51,581 nucleotides of DNA from Spirochaetaceae bacterium (GCA_017618015.1 JAFZVC010000012.1:1-51581); one strand, 5' to 3'; shown: positions 25,710 through 34,456, counted from the first letter of the stretch. Notes: a model not told the origin generated them from the letters alone. Numbers and translations are program-made.

Positions 25710-26828
25710 ATGCTCTCAAAGCGAATGAATGATCTTAAGCCCTACAAGCCGGGCGAGCAGCCGTCTGACCGCGTTTACGTCAAACTGAACGCGAACGAGA
25801 ATCCTTATCCGCCATCACCAGAATGTGCGTCTAAGGTAAGCCGCTTCCTTGCCGACGACTTGCGGAAAATGGCTCTTTATCCTGATCCAGATGCGACCGA
25901 ACTTAGGAAAGTGATTGCGGCGCATCTTAACGAAACCGGCGGCGTGCTCGCGAACGACGATGCCGCTAAGAAACTCGGTTTTGAAATTACGCCCGACATG
26001 ATTTTTTGCGGAAACGGTTCCGACGAAGTGCTGTCTTTTGTTTTCTATGCTTTTTTCGACAGCGCGTCTCCTGTTGTTTTGCCGGAGTTTTCCTACAGCT
26101 TTTATCCCGTTTATGCGGGCTATTACGATATACCGCTTTTGAAAGTGCCGCTTGCTGCCGATTTTTCTGTTGATGCAGACGCGATGGTTGCAGCCGCCGC
26201 AAAGTCTTCGGGGCTTATTTTTGCAAACCCGAACGCGCCAACAGGAATTGCGCTTTCTTGCGACACGATACGGAAGATGCTTCTTGCGTATCCGAAAGAC
26301 AAAGTTTTCGTTGTTGACGAGGCTTATGCCGATTTTGGAACGGAATCTGTTCTGCCGCTTCTGGCGGAGTTCCCGAACCTTGTCGTCGTGCGGACGTTCT
26401 CCAAATCGCTGGCGTTCGCAGGAATGCGCATGGGATATATCGTCGCTTCGCCTGAATTGCGGAATGCCGTTACGACGGTTAAAAACTCGTTCAACCATTT
26501 TCCGGCGGACAATCTTTGCCAGGAAGCGGCTAAGGCTGCTGCGGCGGACTGCGCATACTACCGCAAGATAACGAAGCAGATTGTCGTTGACAGGGATCAG
26601 TTCAGGAACGAGCTGATTGCCGCCGGATACGAAGTTCTACCTTCCTCGACGAACTTTGTTTTCGCGCGCCATAAGTCACTTTCAGGAAAGCAGGTTTACG
26701 AGCTTGTGAAAAAAGAAGGAATCCTTATCCGCCACTTTGATATTCCGGGCGTTGAGGATTTTGTGCGTATAACGATAGGAACGGCGGAGCAGATGAGACA
26801 GCTTGCCGATGTTATGAAGAATCTTTAG
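25710..26828 (+). CDS. hisC: Histidinol-phosphate aminotransferase
   Basis: A 372-residue fold-type I PLP enzyme. It has the HisC start (KLNANENPYPPSPE), the NPNAPTG substrate loop, VVDEAYADFG for the cofactor aspartate and tyrosine, and the Schiff-base lysine K232 in TFSKSLAFAGMR. It converts imidazole acetol phosphate and glutamate to histidinol phosphate. No other his gene is near, so it may also act on aromatic amino acids, as stand-alone HisC proteins sometimes do. It heads a tight run: the next gene begins 9 nt after its stop. Confidence 0.9.
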   Translation: MLSKRMNDLKPYKPGEQPSDRVYVKLNANENPYPPSPECASKVSRFLADDLRKMALYPDPDATELRKVIAAHLNETGGVLANDDAAKKLGFEITPDMIFCGNGSDEVLSFVFYAFFDSASPVVLPEFSYSFYPVYAGYYDIPLLKVPLAADFSVDADAMVAAAAKSSGLIFANPNAPTGIALSCDTIRKMLLAYPKDKVFVVDEAYADFGTESVLPLLAEFPNLVVVRTFSKSLAFAGMRMGYIVASPELRNAVTTVKNSFNHFPADNLCQEAAKAAAADCAYYRKITKQIVVDRDQFRNELIAAGYEVLPSSTNFVFARHKSLSGKQVYELVKKEGILIRHFDIPGVEDFVRITIGTAEQMRQLADVMKNL

Positions 26829-26837
26829 GGAGATTTT

Positions 26838-27542
26838 ATGAGATTTTTAGTTTTATCAGACATACACGGAGATACAGGTTACATAGAGATGCTTGACGAG
26901 GAGTTCGCAGCCGCCGATGCCGTTATTTTTATCGGCGATTTTGCGCGGTTCGAGGCTCCTGAAACAGGGCTTCCGATACTGAACACGCTCGTAAAAAAGC
27001 ACGACGACATTTTTGCGGTTATCGGTAACTGCGACGAGCCGGACTTCTTGGAAGAGCTTGAAAAACTCGACATTTCGGTGCAGGGCGACGTGATTTTCCG
27101 CGACGGCCTTGCGTTCGCAGGCTCCGGCGGTGCGCTCAAGTTCACCGGAACAACACCGAACGAGCGCACTGATGACGAGCTTATCTCTGATCTTTCGATT
27201 GTCGCCGAGCAGGAAAGCGAAGAAGGCTACGGTGAAAAAGAGTGGAACAATCTTATCCTGATAACGCACCAGCCGCCGTATGACACAGGAATGGACAAAA
27301 TCACCGCCGGAATAAGCACTGGCTCAAAAAATATAAGGGCTTTTATCGAGGAGCATCAGCCGCTCGTCGCGCTGAGCGGACATATCCACGAGTCGTTTGC
27401 GACAGGAAAGCTTGGAAAGACGGTGCTGATGAATCCGGGTTCACTCGCAGAAGGACGCTACGGCATTCTGGAAGTCGAACAGGATGACAGCGGCGAATGG
27501 AAAGTAACAACCTGCGAGCTCAAGGAAATAAAATCAGAGTAG
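26838..27542 (+). CDS. Metallophosphoesterase (YfcE-like)
   Basis: A 234-residue calcineurin-like phosphoesterase. Metal motifs are in order: DIHGD (8-12), GDFA, GNCDEPD, HQPPYDTG and SGHIHES, ending in the MNPGSLAEGRYG strand typical of the YfcE group. It hydrolyses phosphodiesters or small phosphoesters in the cytoplasm; the true substrate is unknown. GGGAG is at the proper distance, and it sits between hisC and the methyltransferase gene in one run. Confidence 0.85.
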   Translation: MRFLVLSDIHGDTGYIEMLDEEFAAADAVIFIGDFARFEAPETGLPILNTLVKKHDDIFAVIGNCDEPDFLEELEKLDISVQGDVIFRDGLAFAGSGGALKFTGTTPNERTDDELISDLSIVAEQESEEGYGEKEWNNLILITHQPPYDTGMDKITAGISTGSKNIRAFIEEHQPLVALSGHIHESFATGKLGKTVLMNPGSLAEGRYGILEVEQDDSGEWKVTTCELKEIKSE

Positions 27543-27546
27543 TGTT

Positions 27547-28362
27547 GTGGAGAAAATCGAAACACTTCACGCAGGAAACTTCAGAATCATTCAAGACACA
27601 GAGAAATTCCGCTTCGGAATAGACGCAGTGCTTCTCGCGGACTTCGCGTCTGCTAAACTGTCGCCCAAAACAAGCCATGTAGTCGATTTATGCACCGGGA
27701 ACGGCATCGTGCCGCTCCTTATGACGGCGAAACTGCTCGAACGCCGCGAACTACACGCGCAGGCGCAAGGCGAAACCCCGCCGAAAAAACCGCAAGAAAC
27801 TGCGTTACAGTCCGTGCGCTTCACCGGCGTTGAAATCCAGCATGACGCGGTTGACATGGCTCGGCGCAGTGTCGCGCTTAACAACCTTCAAAACTCAATA
27901 GAAATAATCGAATGCGACATAAAGTGCGTGTTCTCTGTTTTGCAGAAAAACTGCGCCGACGTTGTGACTGTAAATCCGCCTTACATGCCGTTCGCGCACG
28001 GAAAAAAATGCCCCTCCACTGATTTAGCGATCGCGCGGCACGAAATGCTCTGTAACCTAGAGGACGTTGTTGTCGCGGCGGCGGGGCTGCTCAACTCCAA
28101 CGGACTTTTCTACATGATTCACCGCCCGGAGCGGCTTGCGGAGATTATGGAATCGCTCGTGCGGAACCGTCTTGAGCCAAAAAGACTTCGCTTTATCCAT
28201 CCGTACGCGGATGCCGCTCCTACAATGGTTCTTATTGAGGCAAAAAAATGCGCCGCGCACGGGCTTGTCGTCGAAAAGCCGCTCGTCGTTTACAGCGGCA
28301 AAAAAATCTACTCGCCTGAAATGGAGCAAATCTACGGCAGAGCGGAACCAAAGTGTGAATAA
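27547..28362 (+). CDS. TrmN6-like SAM-dependent methyltransferase
   Basis: A 271-residue class I methyltransferase. FRFGIDAVLLADFA, the SAM loop VVDLCTGNGIVPLLM and the catalytic NPPYMPF match the family that makes N6-methyladenosine-37 in tRNA1(Val). The GTG at 27547, 4 nt after the upstream stop, seems to be the start, and coupling is likely. An insert rich in Gln, Pro and Lys (about 78-96) lies between motif I and the next strand. The target RNA is inferred from the family. Confidence 0.8.
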   Translation: MEKIETLHAGNFRIIQDTEKFRFGIDAVLLADFASAKLSPKTSHVVDLCTGNGIVPLLMTAKLLERRELHAQAQGETPPKKPQETALQSVRFTGVEIQHDAVDMARRSVALNNLQNSIEIIECDIKCVFSVLQKNCADVVTVNPPYMPFAHGKKCPSTDLAIARHEMLCNLEDVVVAAAGLLNSNGLFYMIHRPERLAEIMESLVRNRLEPKRLRFIHPYADAAPTMVLIEAKKCAAHGLVVEKPLVVYSGKKIYSPEMEQIYGRAEPKCE

Positions 28363-28367
28363 AAAGC

Positions 28368-28390
28368 AAATGAAGTGTTTCATTTTTTTA
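28368..28390 (+). terminator. Small AT-rich hairpin with T-run inside the hisC run
   Basis: AAATGAA (28368-28374) pairs with TTCATTT (28379-28385) around GTGT, followed by T. It lies between the methyltransferase and glycosyltransferase genes. It is weak and probably only a partial terminator. Confidence 0.35.
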
Positions 28391-28405
28391 GAGGTGCGAT
28401 AAAAA

Positions 28406-29623
28406 ATGAAAAAAGTCGCTATGTTTACAATGGGAACTCGCGGGGATGTTCAGCCTTATATCTTTTTGTCAAAAGCCTTGATCAACAAAGGATACGATGT
28501 TACGCTCGGCTCTCATCCGTGCTGGCGGAACCTTATTGAACGCGAGAATATCAGGTTCGTGCCCATCGGGCCAGACATCGACATTGAAAAAGAAGCTGCC
28601 GTCATCCGGGGCAAAAACTCGAACCCAGCGATAAGCATGCTCAAGACGATGAACTTTGTTTTCAAGATAATCCAGAATTCCACGCACGAGATATTCGAGG
28701 TTTGCAAAGGCAAGGATTTGATAATCGTAAGCCACAGCCAGATGGGCGCGACGGAAGCCGAGGTTCTGGGAATCCCCACGGTGAATGTTACGCTCCAAAA
28801 AGAGATGATAGGCGAAAAACTTAAGCCGCAAACTTTCTGGAGTAAACTGATTGGCGGTTTTATCGCAAAGATGGTCGCGAAGCCATACAACAAAATCCGC
28901 AAAGTGTATAAGCTGAAGCCTGTTAAATCTGCTGATGAGATTATGTCGCGCAAACTTAATTTAATTCCCATAAGCAAATATGTCGTTGAGCGGAGCCCGT
29001 ACTGGGAAGCGCACAATATAATGACCGGCTATTGGTACGACGACAAAAGCGATTACGTTCCCGATGAAAAACTGAAGGCGTTTTTGGCAAGCGGCGAAAA
29101 GCCTGCTGTTCTTGCGCTCGGAGCAATGGCTTTTGAGGACACGTCCGAAAAAGAAAAGCTCGATATGTTCGTCAATGCCATTGAAAAGGCGGGCTGCAGG
29201 GCAATTATCCAGGGTTTTCAAAAGACGCTGCAGAATTATGAGCTTCCAAAAACGATGCTCGCATGCGGCAGTATTCCGCACAGCTTTTTGTTCAAACAAG
29301 CTTCGTTCGTTATCCATCACTGCGGGTTCGGAACGACGGCGGCGACAATGATTTACGGCGTTCCATCGATTCCGGTTCCGCATGTGCTCGACCAAATGGG
29401 GTTCGCGATGCAGCTTTCGAATCTGAATGTGGCAACTAATCCGCTGAAAATAAAAAATCTTAGTGAAAATACGATTTATGAGGCTATAATGGAGATGAAA
29501 AACTCCTATGCCGAAAAAAAGAAAAATGCGGAATCGATTTCCGAAAAGATAAAAACAGAAGGCGGAGTTTTGGAAGCAGTGGAGCTCATAGAAAAGTATG
29601 CGTTTGTTTATGAAGATTTATAA
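28406..29623 (+). CDS. GT1-type glycosyltransferase (UGT/MGT-like)
   Basis: A 405-residue enzyme of the sterol-/macrolide-glucosyltransferase type. It starts KKVAMFTMGTRGDVQPYIFL, the standard N-terminal Rossmann strand. The C-terminal nucleotide-sugar site is HHCGFGTTAATMIYGVPSIP followed by HVLDQMGF. It probably transfers a sugar from UDP-glucose to a lipid or small molecule at the membrane. GAGG precedes the ATG. It is last in the hisC run, 43 nt after the methyltransferase, separated by a weak hairpin. Confidence 0.85.
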   Translation: MKKVAMFTMGTRGDVQPYIFLSKALINKGYDVTLGSHPCWRNLIERENIRFVPIGPDIDIEKEAAVIRGKNSNPAISMLKTMNFVFKIIQNSTHEIFEVCKGKDLIIVSHSQMGATEAEVLGIPTVNVTLQKEMIGEKLKPQTFWSKLIGGFIAKMVAKPYNKIRKVYKLKPVKSADEIMSRKLNLIPISKYVVERSPYWEAHNIMTGYWYDDKSDYVPDEKLKAFLASGEKPAVLALGAMAFEDTSEKEKLDMFVNAIEKAGCRAIIQGFQKTLQNYELPKTMLACGSIPHSFLFKQASFVIHHCGFGTTAATMIYGVPSIPVPHVLDQMGFAMQLSNLNVATNPLKIKNLSENTIYEAIMEMKNSYAEKKKNAESISEKIKTEGGVLEAVELIEKYAFVYEDL

Positions 29624-29625
29624 CC

Positions 29626-29654
29626 TTGACTCCGTAAAGACCGAATACTAATAT
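29626..29654 (+). promoter_or_regulatory. Leaderless-type promoter of the Fe-S aldo/keto reductase
   Basis: TTGACT (29626-29631), 17 nt and TAATAT (29649-29654), ending 6 nt before the ATG at 29661. No ribosome site. The -35 box overlaps the space just after the glycosyltransferase stop. Confidence 0.6.
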
Positions 29655-29660
29655 CTTAAT

Positions 29661-30845
29661 ATGCAGTACAGAAAAAACAAAAAAGGCGAGGATATCTCCG
29701 CCCTTGGTTACGGGTGCATGCGCTTTTCAACAAAAGCTGGACGAATCGATATAGAAAAGACAGAAAAAGAGATTCTGGCGGCTGTTGAAGCAGGCATCAA
29801 TTATTTCGACACGGCGTACATCTATCCTGGAAGCGAAGCCGCGCTCGGCGAGATTGTCGAGCGGAACGGACTCCGCGAAAAGATCAACATAGCGACAAAA
29901 CTTCCGCAGTACCTTATTTCAAACAGGGCCGCAATCGACAAGTATTTTACAGAGGAACTTTCCCGCCTGCGAACGAACTACGTGAACTATTATCTGATGC
30001 ATCATCTTACTGATTTTTCGCAGTGGGAAAAACTTAAGGCAGTTGGTATAGAGGACTGGATCAAGCAGAAAAAAGAAAGCGGCGAGATACGGAACATCGG
30101 TTTTTCGTTCCACGGAACGACAGAGATGTTCAAAAAGATTCTTGATGACTACGACTGGGATTTTTGCCTTGTCCAGTACAACTATCTGGACAAAGTTTCG
30201 CAGGCGGGTGAAGACGGAGTGAAAGCGGCGAATGCGAAAGGCATCCCGGTGATGATAATGGAGCCTCTTCGCGGAGGAAAGCTTGTGAACTTGCTGCCGG
30301 AGTCTGCAAAAAAACTTATTGCGTCTCATCCCCACGGATGGTCGCCTGCTGAATGGGGTTTCAGGTGGCTTTTTAACCAGAGCGAGGTTACGTGCGTGCT
30401 TTCGGGCATGAACAGCCTTGAGATGGTAAAAGAAAACTGCCGTATTGCGGACGACGCAAAGCCTGGTCATTTTGCAGATGAAGATTTTGCGTTCATCGAC
30501 ACAATTATCGGGGAGATTAAGCGCACGGAAAAAGTCGGCTGCACAGGATGCCGCTACTGTATGCCATGCCCGAAAGGAATCGACATTCCGGGCATTTTCC
30601 GCGGCTGGAACCTGATGTATTCAGAAAACAAAGGCTCAGGTCGCGGTGACTATTTCCAGACAACCATCCTGCGGAAAGATTCTTCGTTCGCTACGGCTTG
30701 CGTCGGGTGCGGAAAATGCGAGAAGCATTGCCCTCAGAACATCCCGATCCGCGATATGCTCAAAAAAGCAGATAAAGCGCTGCGTCCGTGGTACATGAAG
30801 CCCGTGATGCATATCGCGCGGAAGTTCATGCTGCGCGGGAAATAA
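29661..30845 (+). CDS. Aldo/keto reductase with C-terminal 4Fe-4S domain
   Basis: A 394-residue protein. The TIM-barrel part has YFDTAYIYPGSEAALGE (Asp and Tyr of the tetrad), ATKLP (Lys) and YYLMHHLTDF (His). The C-terminal 100 residues are a ferredoxin-like domain with CTGCRYCMPCPKG and CVGCGKCEKHCPQ motifs. Such fusions are common in anaerobes and probably pass electrons to a carbonyl substrate, which cannot be predicted. Single-gene unit, with 118 nt after it before the next promoter-start region. Confidence 0.88.
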   Translation: MQYRKNKKGEDISALGYGCMRFSTKAGRIDIEKTEKEILAAVEAGINYFDTAYIYPGSEAALGEIVERNGLREKINIATKLPQYLISNRAAIDKYFTEELSRLRTNYVNYYLMHHLTDFSQWEKLKAVGIEDWIKQKKESGEIRNIGFSFHGTTEMFKKILDDYDWDFCLVQYNYLDKVSQAGEDGVKAANAKGIPVMIMEPLRGGKLVNLLPESAKKLIASHPHGWSPAEWGFRWLFNQSEVTCVLSGMNSLEMVKENCRIADDAKPGHFADEDFAFIDTIIGEIKRTEKVGCTGCRYCMPCPKGIDIPGIFRGWNLMYSENKGSGRGDYFQTTILRKDSSFATACVGCGKCEKHCPQNIPIRDMLKKADKALRPWYMKPVMHIARKFMLRGK

Positions 30846-30928
30846 CTGATATAAGCCGGGAACATTTTACCAACATCGCTCTCATATCGAACTTTAATAA
30901 AATTTAAGTAAATTCAGTATATTTAATA

Positions 30929-30957
30929 TTGTGCTGAAATTTGAGTTGTGGTATACT
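30929..30957 (+). promoter_or_regulatory. Leaderless-type extended -10 promoter of the paaK gene
   Basis: A partial TTG -35 (30929-30934), 17 nt and TATACT (30952-30957) preceded by TGG, an extended -10. It ends 6 nt before the ATG at 30964. A GTG at 30931 could open the same frame but lies inside the promoter, so 30964 is preferred. Confidence 0.55.
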
Positions 30958-30963
30958 TCAACC

Positions 30964-32265
30964 ATGATTTGGAATCCAGAAAAAGAATGTATGTGTGAGG
31001 ACGCGCTGAAAAAGCTTCAGCTCGCGCGCCTTAAGAACCTTGTGGAGCATGTCTATACAGCTGTTCCTTTTTACAAGGCTAAGTTGGATGCCGCCGGTGT
31101 TAAGCCGTCGGACATAAAAAGTTTGGAGGATATTGCTAAGCTTCCGTTCACTACTAAATCCGACCTGCGCGAGACTTATCCATACGGATTGCTTGCCGTT
31201 CCTCAGTCAGACATAGTTGAAGTTCATATGTCGTCCGGCACTACGGGTACGCCTGTAGTTGATGCCTACACCGAAAGCGACATGCAGGACTGGGCGGAGG
31301 GTATTGCCCGCACGCTTTCCGGCGCAGGAGCGACCCACAACGATACGCTTCAGAATGCGTTCGGTTACGGTCTTTTCACTGGCGGTATGGGGTTCCATCA
31401 CGGTGCACGCCTTATGGGAATGACGGTTATCCCTATTTCTTCGGGCAACACCCAGAAGCAGCTTAACCTGATGAAAGACTTCGGCACTGACATTTTCTGC
31501 TGTACGCCGTCATACGCGATGTACATGGCAGAGCAGGCTAAAGTTTACGGAATCGATTTGAAGAGCCTTAAAGTCCGTGCGGCAAGCTTTGGCGCGGAGC
31601 CCTGGTCCGAGAATATGCGCAAGCAGATTGAGGAAGAATGGGGCATCAAGGCTTACGACGTATACGGTCTTACCGAGATTACCGGTCCTGGTGTCGCGTT
31701 CGAGTGCGACGCGCAGTACGGTATGCACGTAAACGAGGATATGTGGTATCCGGAGATTATCGACCCGGAGACAGGAAATCCGCTCCCGGACGGTGAGAAA
31801 GGCGAGCTTGTAATCACGACAATCACGAAACAGGGAACGCCGCTTATCCGTTACAGGACGCGCGACATAACGTTCATTATCCCGGAGCGCTGCTCATGCG
31901 GAAGAACGACACGCCGCATCCACAGGCTGTACGGACGCACCGACGATATGCTTATCTTGCGCGGTGTAAACGTATTCCCAAGCCAGATAGAGAATGCTCT
32001 TGTCGATTTGGGCTTGCGTCCAGATTACCTTATCAAAGTTGACAGAAGCGAAACGACGCACCTTGACGAAGTTGAGCTCAGCGTAGAGGTAAGTGCGGAC
32101 CAGTTCGACGATGAGACAAAGGGATTGGAAGCGCTCCGTAACAAGATTTCAAGCTACATGAAGAGCAAGCTTGGCATTATGCTTAAGATTAAGCTCGTTG
32201 AGCCGCAGTCGCTGCCACGTTTTGAAGGAAAATCAAAACGAGTAATCGACAACAGAAAAATCTAG
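30964..32265 (+). CDS. paaK: Phenylacetate-CoA ligase family enzyme (PaaK-like)
   Basis: A 433-residue adenylate-forming enzyme. The ATP motif is SSGTTGTPVV; GFGYG-like NAFGYGLFTGGMGFH, FGAEPWSE and YGLTEITGPG are the family landmarks. RYRTRDI, then GRTDDMLILRGVNVFPSQIE, complete the C-terminal lid. It activates an aryl or related carboxylate as its CoA thioester. In anaerobes such ligases pair with an ACT-domain gene, as here, often linked to aromatic amino acid or indolepyruvate metabolism. The next gene has its own promoter within the last 20 nt of this one. Confidence 0.9.
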   Translation: MIWNPEKECMCEDALKKLQLARLKNLVEHVYTAVPFYKAKLDAAGVKPSDIKSLEDIAKLPFTTKSDLRETYPYGLLAVPQSDIVEVHMSSGTTGTPVVDAYTESDMQDWAEGIARTLSGAGATHNDTLQNAFGYGLFTGGMGFHHGARLMGMTVIPISSGNTQKQLNLMKDFGTDIFCCTPSYAMYMAEQAKVYGIDLKSLKVRAASFGAEPWSENMRKQIEEEWGIKAYDVYGLTEITGPGVAFECDAQYGMHVNEDMWYPEIIDPETGNPLPDGEKGELVITTITKQGTPLIRYRTRDITFIIPERCSCGRTTRRIHRLYGRTDDMLILRGVNVFPSQIENALVDLGLRPDYLIKVDRSETTHLDEVELSVEVSADQFDDETKGLEALRNKISSYMKSKLGIMLKIKLVEPQSLPRFEGKSKRVIDNRKI

Positions 32266-32274
32266 GTTTATAAT
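32246..32274 (+). promoter_or_regulatory. Internal promoter for the ACT-domain gene
   Basis: TCGACA (32246-32251), 17 nt and consensus TATAAT (32269-32274), starting inside the end of paaK. The predicted start is near 32281, giving a leader of about 92 nt that begins with a hairpin. Confidence 0.6.
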
Positions 32275-32280
32275 AGATAA

Positions 32281-32324
32281 AGACGGAGTGCGTGCGGCTT
32301 TTGAAAACGCGGTGCGCGCCGTCT
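32281..32324 (+). other. Hairpin at the 5' end of the ACT gene leader
   Basis: AGACGG (32281-32286) pairs with the end of the arm at 32319-32324, and the pairing continues inward with G-T pairs (GTGCGT opposite GTGCGC). With transcription starting near 32281, the RNA would begin directly with this stem. No T-run follows, so it is not a terminator. It may protect the 5' end. Confidence 0.35.
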
Positions 32325-32372
32325 TACTGCACGGCTGTTGCCGGAATTTTGTTCTTACTTGGGGGTAAAAAG

Positions 32373-32789
32373 ATGAAGATTAAACAGATATCAATATTTC
32401 TTGAAAATACAGCAGGACGCATCGCCGATGTTACTAAAGTTCTGAAAGACAATGGTGTGAATCTTCGCGCTATTATGATTGCAGATACAGCCGACTTCGG
32501 AATCCTTCGCATTATTACGGACGATTCTCAGAAGGCTCTTGAAGTTCTTACGAATGCACGTTACACAACACGCACGACCGATGTTCTTGGTGTTTTGATT
32601 AAGGACGAGGTTGGCGCGCTGTACAACGTAATGTCACTTTTCCAGACGAACGGCATAAACATCGAGTACCTGTATGCTTCTTTGGAGAAAACGGACAACA
32701 CCGCTGTCGTTATCTTCAAGGTTGAGGATGTAGAGAAAGGCCTTAAAGTTATCGAAGACAACGGAATCTCCGGCGTCGGAAAGTTCTAA
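32373..32789 (+). CDS. Tandem ACT-domain amino-acid-binding protein
   Basis: A 138-residue protein made only of two ACT domains: IKQISIFLENTAGRIADVTK, and after a short link LIKDEVGALYNVMSLFQTNG with NIEYLYASLEK. This stand-alone form is found next to phenylacetate-CoA ligase genes in many anaerobes and probably senses an amino acid. The start at 32373 is chosen because GGGGG lies just upstream; the frame is open further back but lacks a site. A strong terminator follows. Confidence 0.88.
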   Translation: MKIKQISIFLENTAGRIADVTKVLKDNGVNLRAIMIADTADFGILRIITDDSQKALEVLTNARYTTRTTDVLGVLIKDEVGALYNVMSLFQTNGINIEYLYASLEKTDNTAVVIFKVEDVEKGLKVIEDNGISGVGKF

Positions 32790-32823
32790 TCGGTTTCGCG
32801 CTGCAAACTCTGAAAAATAAGAG

Positions 32824-32855
32824 GCGGCTGTCGTTTTACGGCAGTCGCTTTTTTT
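32824..32855 (+). terminator. Strong terminator after the ACT gene
   Basis: GCGGCTGTCG (32824-32833) pairs with CGGCAGTCGC (32839-32848) with two G-T pairs and a 5-nt loop, followed by seven T. Confidence 0.88.
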
Positions 32856-32934
32856 ATGTGTTGAGGGCAAATGCACGAAGTCACCCTTGAAAAATAACCG
32901 CTTAGCTTTTATATTCTTCTCATTGAGGTTTGCA

Positions 32935-34077
32935 ATGAGAAAAAAAATCCCTGTCAGAACGATTCTTATCGCCGCGCTTCTTATCTGCGCCGGCGTGTAC
33001 GTATATATCACGTTTTTTGGAGACACCGGCAATAAAACACCGTATGCCGATTTTTACACCATGGTCGAGGGCGGTAATGTCGTTTCTGCCGAGATTCAGG
33101 GCGATCGCATAAACTTTGTGACAAAAGACGGCGGTAAGTTTTTCACCGTGAATCCGAATTCGCCCACGCTAAAAGAGTTTATGCTCATGCACGGCGCGGA
33201 TGTCACTGAATCGGACAGCTTAGACGGCTTCCTTTCGAACGTGTTCGACATCCTTTTTTACGTATTCTTCTTTGGAATTATCATCATAGCGTTCAGAAAA
33301 TTCATAAGCCCGAACACGTTCAAAACTGTACGCAGAACAGGCGTTACTTTCGACGACGTTATCGGAATGGATGCGCTCAAAAAAGATATGATGCAAATTG
33401 CCGAGATTATGAAACACCCCGCCGAATACCGGAAGCGCGGAATCCGCATGCCGAAGGGAATATTGCTCGAAGGCGCGCCAGGAAACGGAAAAACGCTTTT
33501 TGCCCGCGCTCTTGCAGGCGAAGCGAAAGTGAACTTTATCCCGGCAAAGGCGACCGACTTTGAGAGTATGTTCATGGCGATTGGCCCGCTCAAGGTGAAG
33601 CTGCTTTTCGCAAAGGCGCGGCGAAAGGCTCCGTGTATCGTTTTTATAGACGAGTTTGACGGTATCGGTACGAAACGCAACTATTCAGGCTCGGCAATAG
33701 AAACAGAGAACACCCGCATCGTCACCGCGCTTTTGAACGAGCTTGACGGCTTTACGCAGAACGACGGAATACTCGTCCTTGCCGCCACGAACAGTCGCGC
33801 CGCGCTTGACGAAGCTCTTATAAGGCCGGGCCGCTTCGACGCGAAGTACATGGTTCCGTATCCCGACGACGATGCGCGGAAAAAGCTTGCCGCGTATTAT
33901 CTTGTGGGTAAGAACGCCGCGCCGGACTGTACGCCGGAAACGCTCGCCCCAATTTTCAAAGGCTGCAGTTGTGCGCAGATTGAGTCTGTGCTGAACCGTG
34001 CGCCGATGATTGCGGCTCAGCAGGGCAGGGAAGCGTTCGGAATTCCGGAAGTGCGGCTCGCGATGAAAGAGCATTAA
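32935..34077 (+). CDS. FtsH-like membrane AAA ATPase lacking the protease domain
   Basis: A 380-residue protein. It has two membrane helices (about 8-25 and 102-120) flanking a small FtsH_ext-like extracytoplasmic domain, then an AAA domain. Walker A is GAPGNGKT (180-187), Walker B is IVFIDEFD, and arginine fingers lie in IRPGRFD (about 297-300). The FtsH pore loop region reads DFESMFMAIGP instead of the usual MFVGVGA. The gene ends right after the AAA lid; no HEXXH zinc-protease domain follows in any frame, and another gene starts 91 nt on. It is therefore a natural protease-free form that may unfold or remodel membrane proteins. GAGG precedes the chosen ATG; a start 48 nt upstream is less likely. 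Confidence 0.85.
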   Translation: MRKKIPVRTILIAALLICAGVYVYITFFGDTGNKTPYADFYTMVEGGNVVSAEIQGDRINFVTKDGGKFFTVNPNSPTLKEFMLMHGADVTESDSLDGFLSNVFDILFYVFFFGIIIIAFRKFISPNTFKTVRRTGVTFDDVIGMDALKKDMMQIAEIMKHPAEYRKRGIRMPKGILLEGAPGNGKTLFARALAGEAKVNFIPAKATDFESMFMAIGPLKVKLLFAKARRKAPCIVFIDEFDGIGTKRNYSGSAIETENTRIVTALLNELDGFTQNDGILVLAATNSRAALDEALIRPGRFDAKYMVPYPDDDARKKLAAYYLVGKNAAPDCTPETLAPIFKGCSCAQIESVLNRAPMIAAQQGREAFGIPEVRLAMKEH

Positions 34078-34130
34078 GCGAAACGCGCGCCTCAATTGTT
34101 AATTTTTTCCTTTTCTTCTTATTAAACTAC

Positions 34131-34159
34131 TTCGCAAATAGATTTTTGTTTGCTATAAT
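34131..34159 (+). promoter_or_regulatory. Leaderless-type promoter of the small cysteine-rich protein
   Basis: TTCGCA (34131-34136), 17 nt and consensus TATAAT (34154-34159), ending 9 nt before the ATG at 34169. No ribosome site. Confidence 0.5.
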
Positions 34160-34168
34160 GTTAATGTT

Positions 34169-34396
34169 ATGGAGATTTGCGAGCGTTTTGAGAAGTGCCC
34201 ATTCTATCAGGACAAGATGATCATCGAGACAGGAGTTGGAACAGTCCTTAAAAAGAAATATTGCGAAACGAACAAGAACGAATGCGCCCGCTATATGGTC
34301 TTGCAGGCAATTGGTCCAGGTTACGTAGACAACTCGCTTTTCCCGCATATGAAAGACCGGGCTATTGAACTTATACAGATGAATAAAAAGGACTGA
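34169..34396 (+). CDS. Small four-cysteine protein of unknown function
   Basis: A 75-residue protein with Cys at 4, 10, 32 and 39 (ICERFEKCPFY, then YCETNKNECARY). The spacing could hold a zinc ion or an iron-sulfur cluster, though this is inference. No signal peptide. The consensus -10 box next to its start and the spacing to the next gene (60 nt) support a real gene. I do not recognise the family. Confidence 0.65.
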   Translation: MEICERFEKCPFYQDKMIIETGVGTVLKKKYCETNKNECARYMVLQAIGPGYVDNSLFPHMKDRAIELIQMNKKD

Positions 34397-34456
34397 GTTT
34401 AGGCAGAGAGCATAGAGTCTGGAGAGTTTTGATTCCGCGTGAAAAAAGGATTTTCT

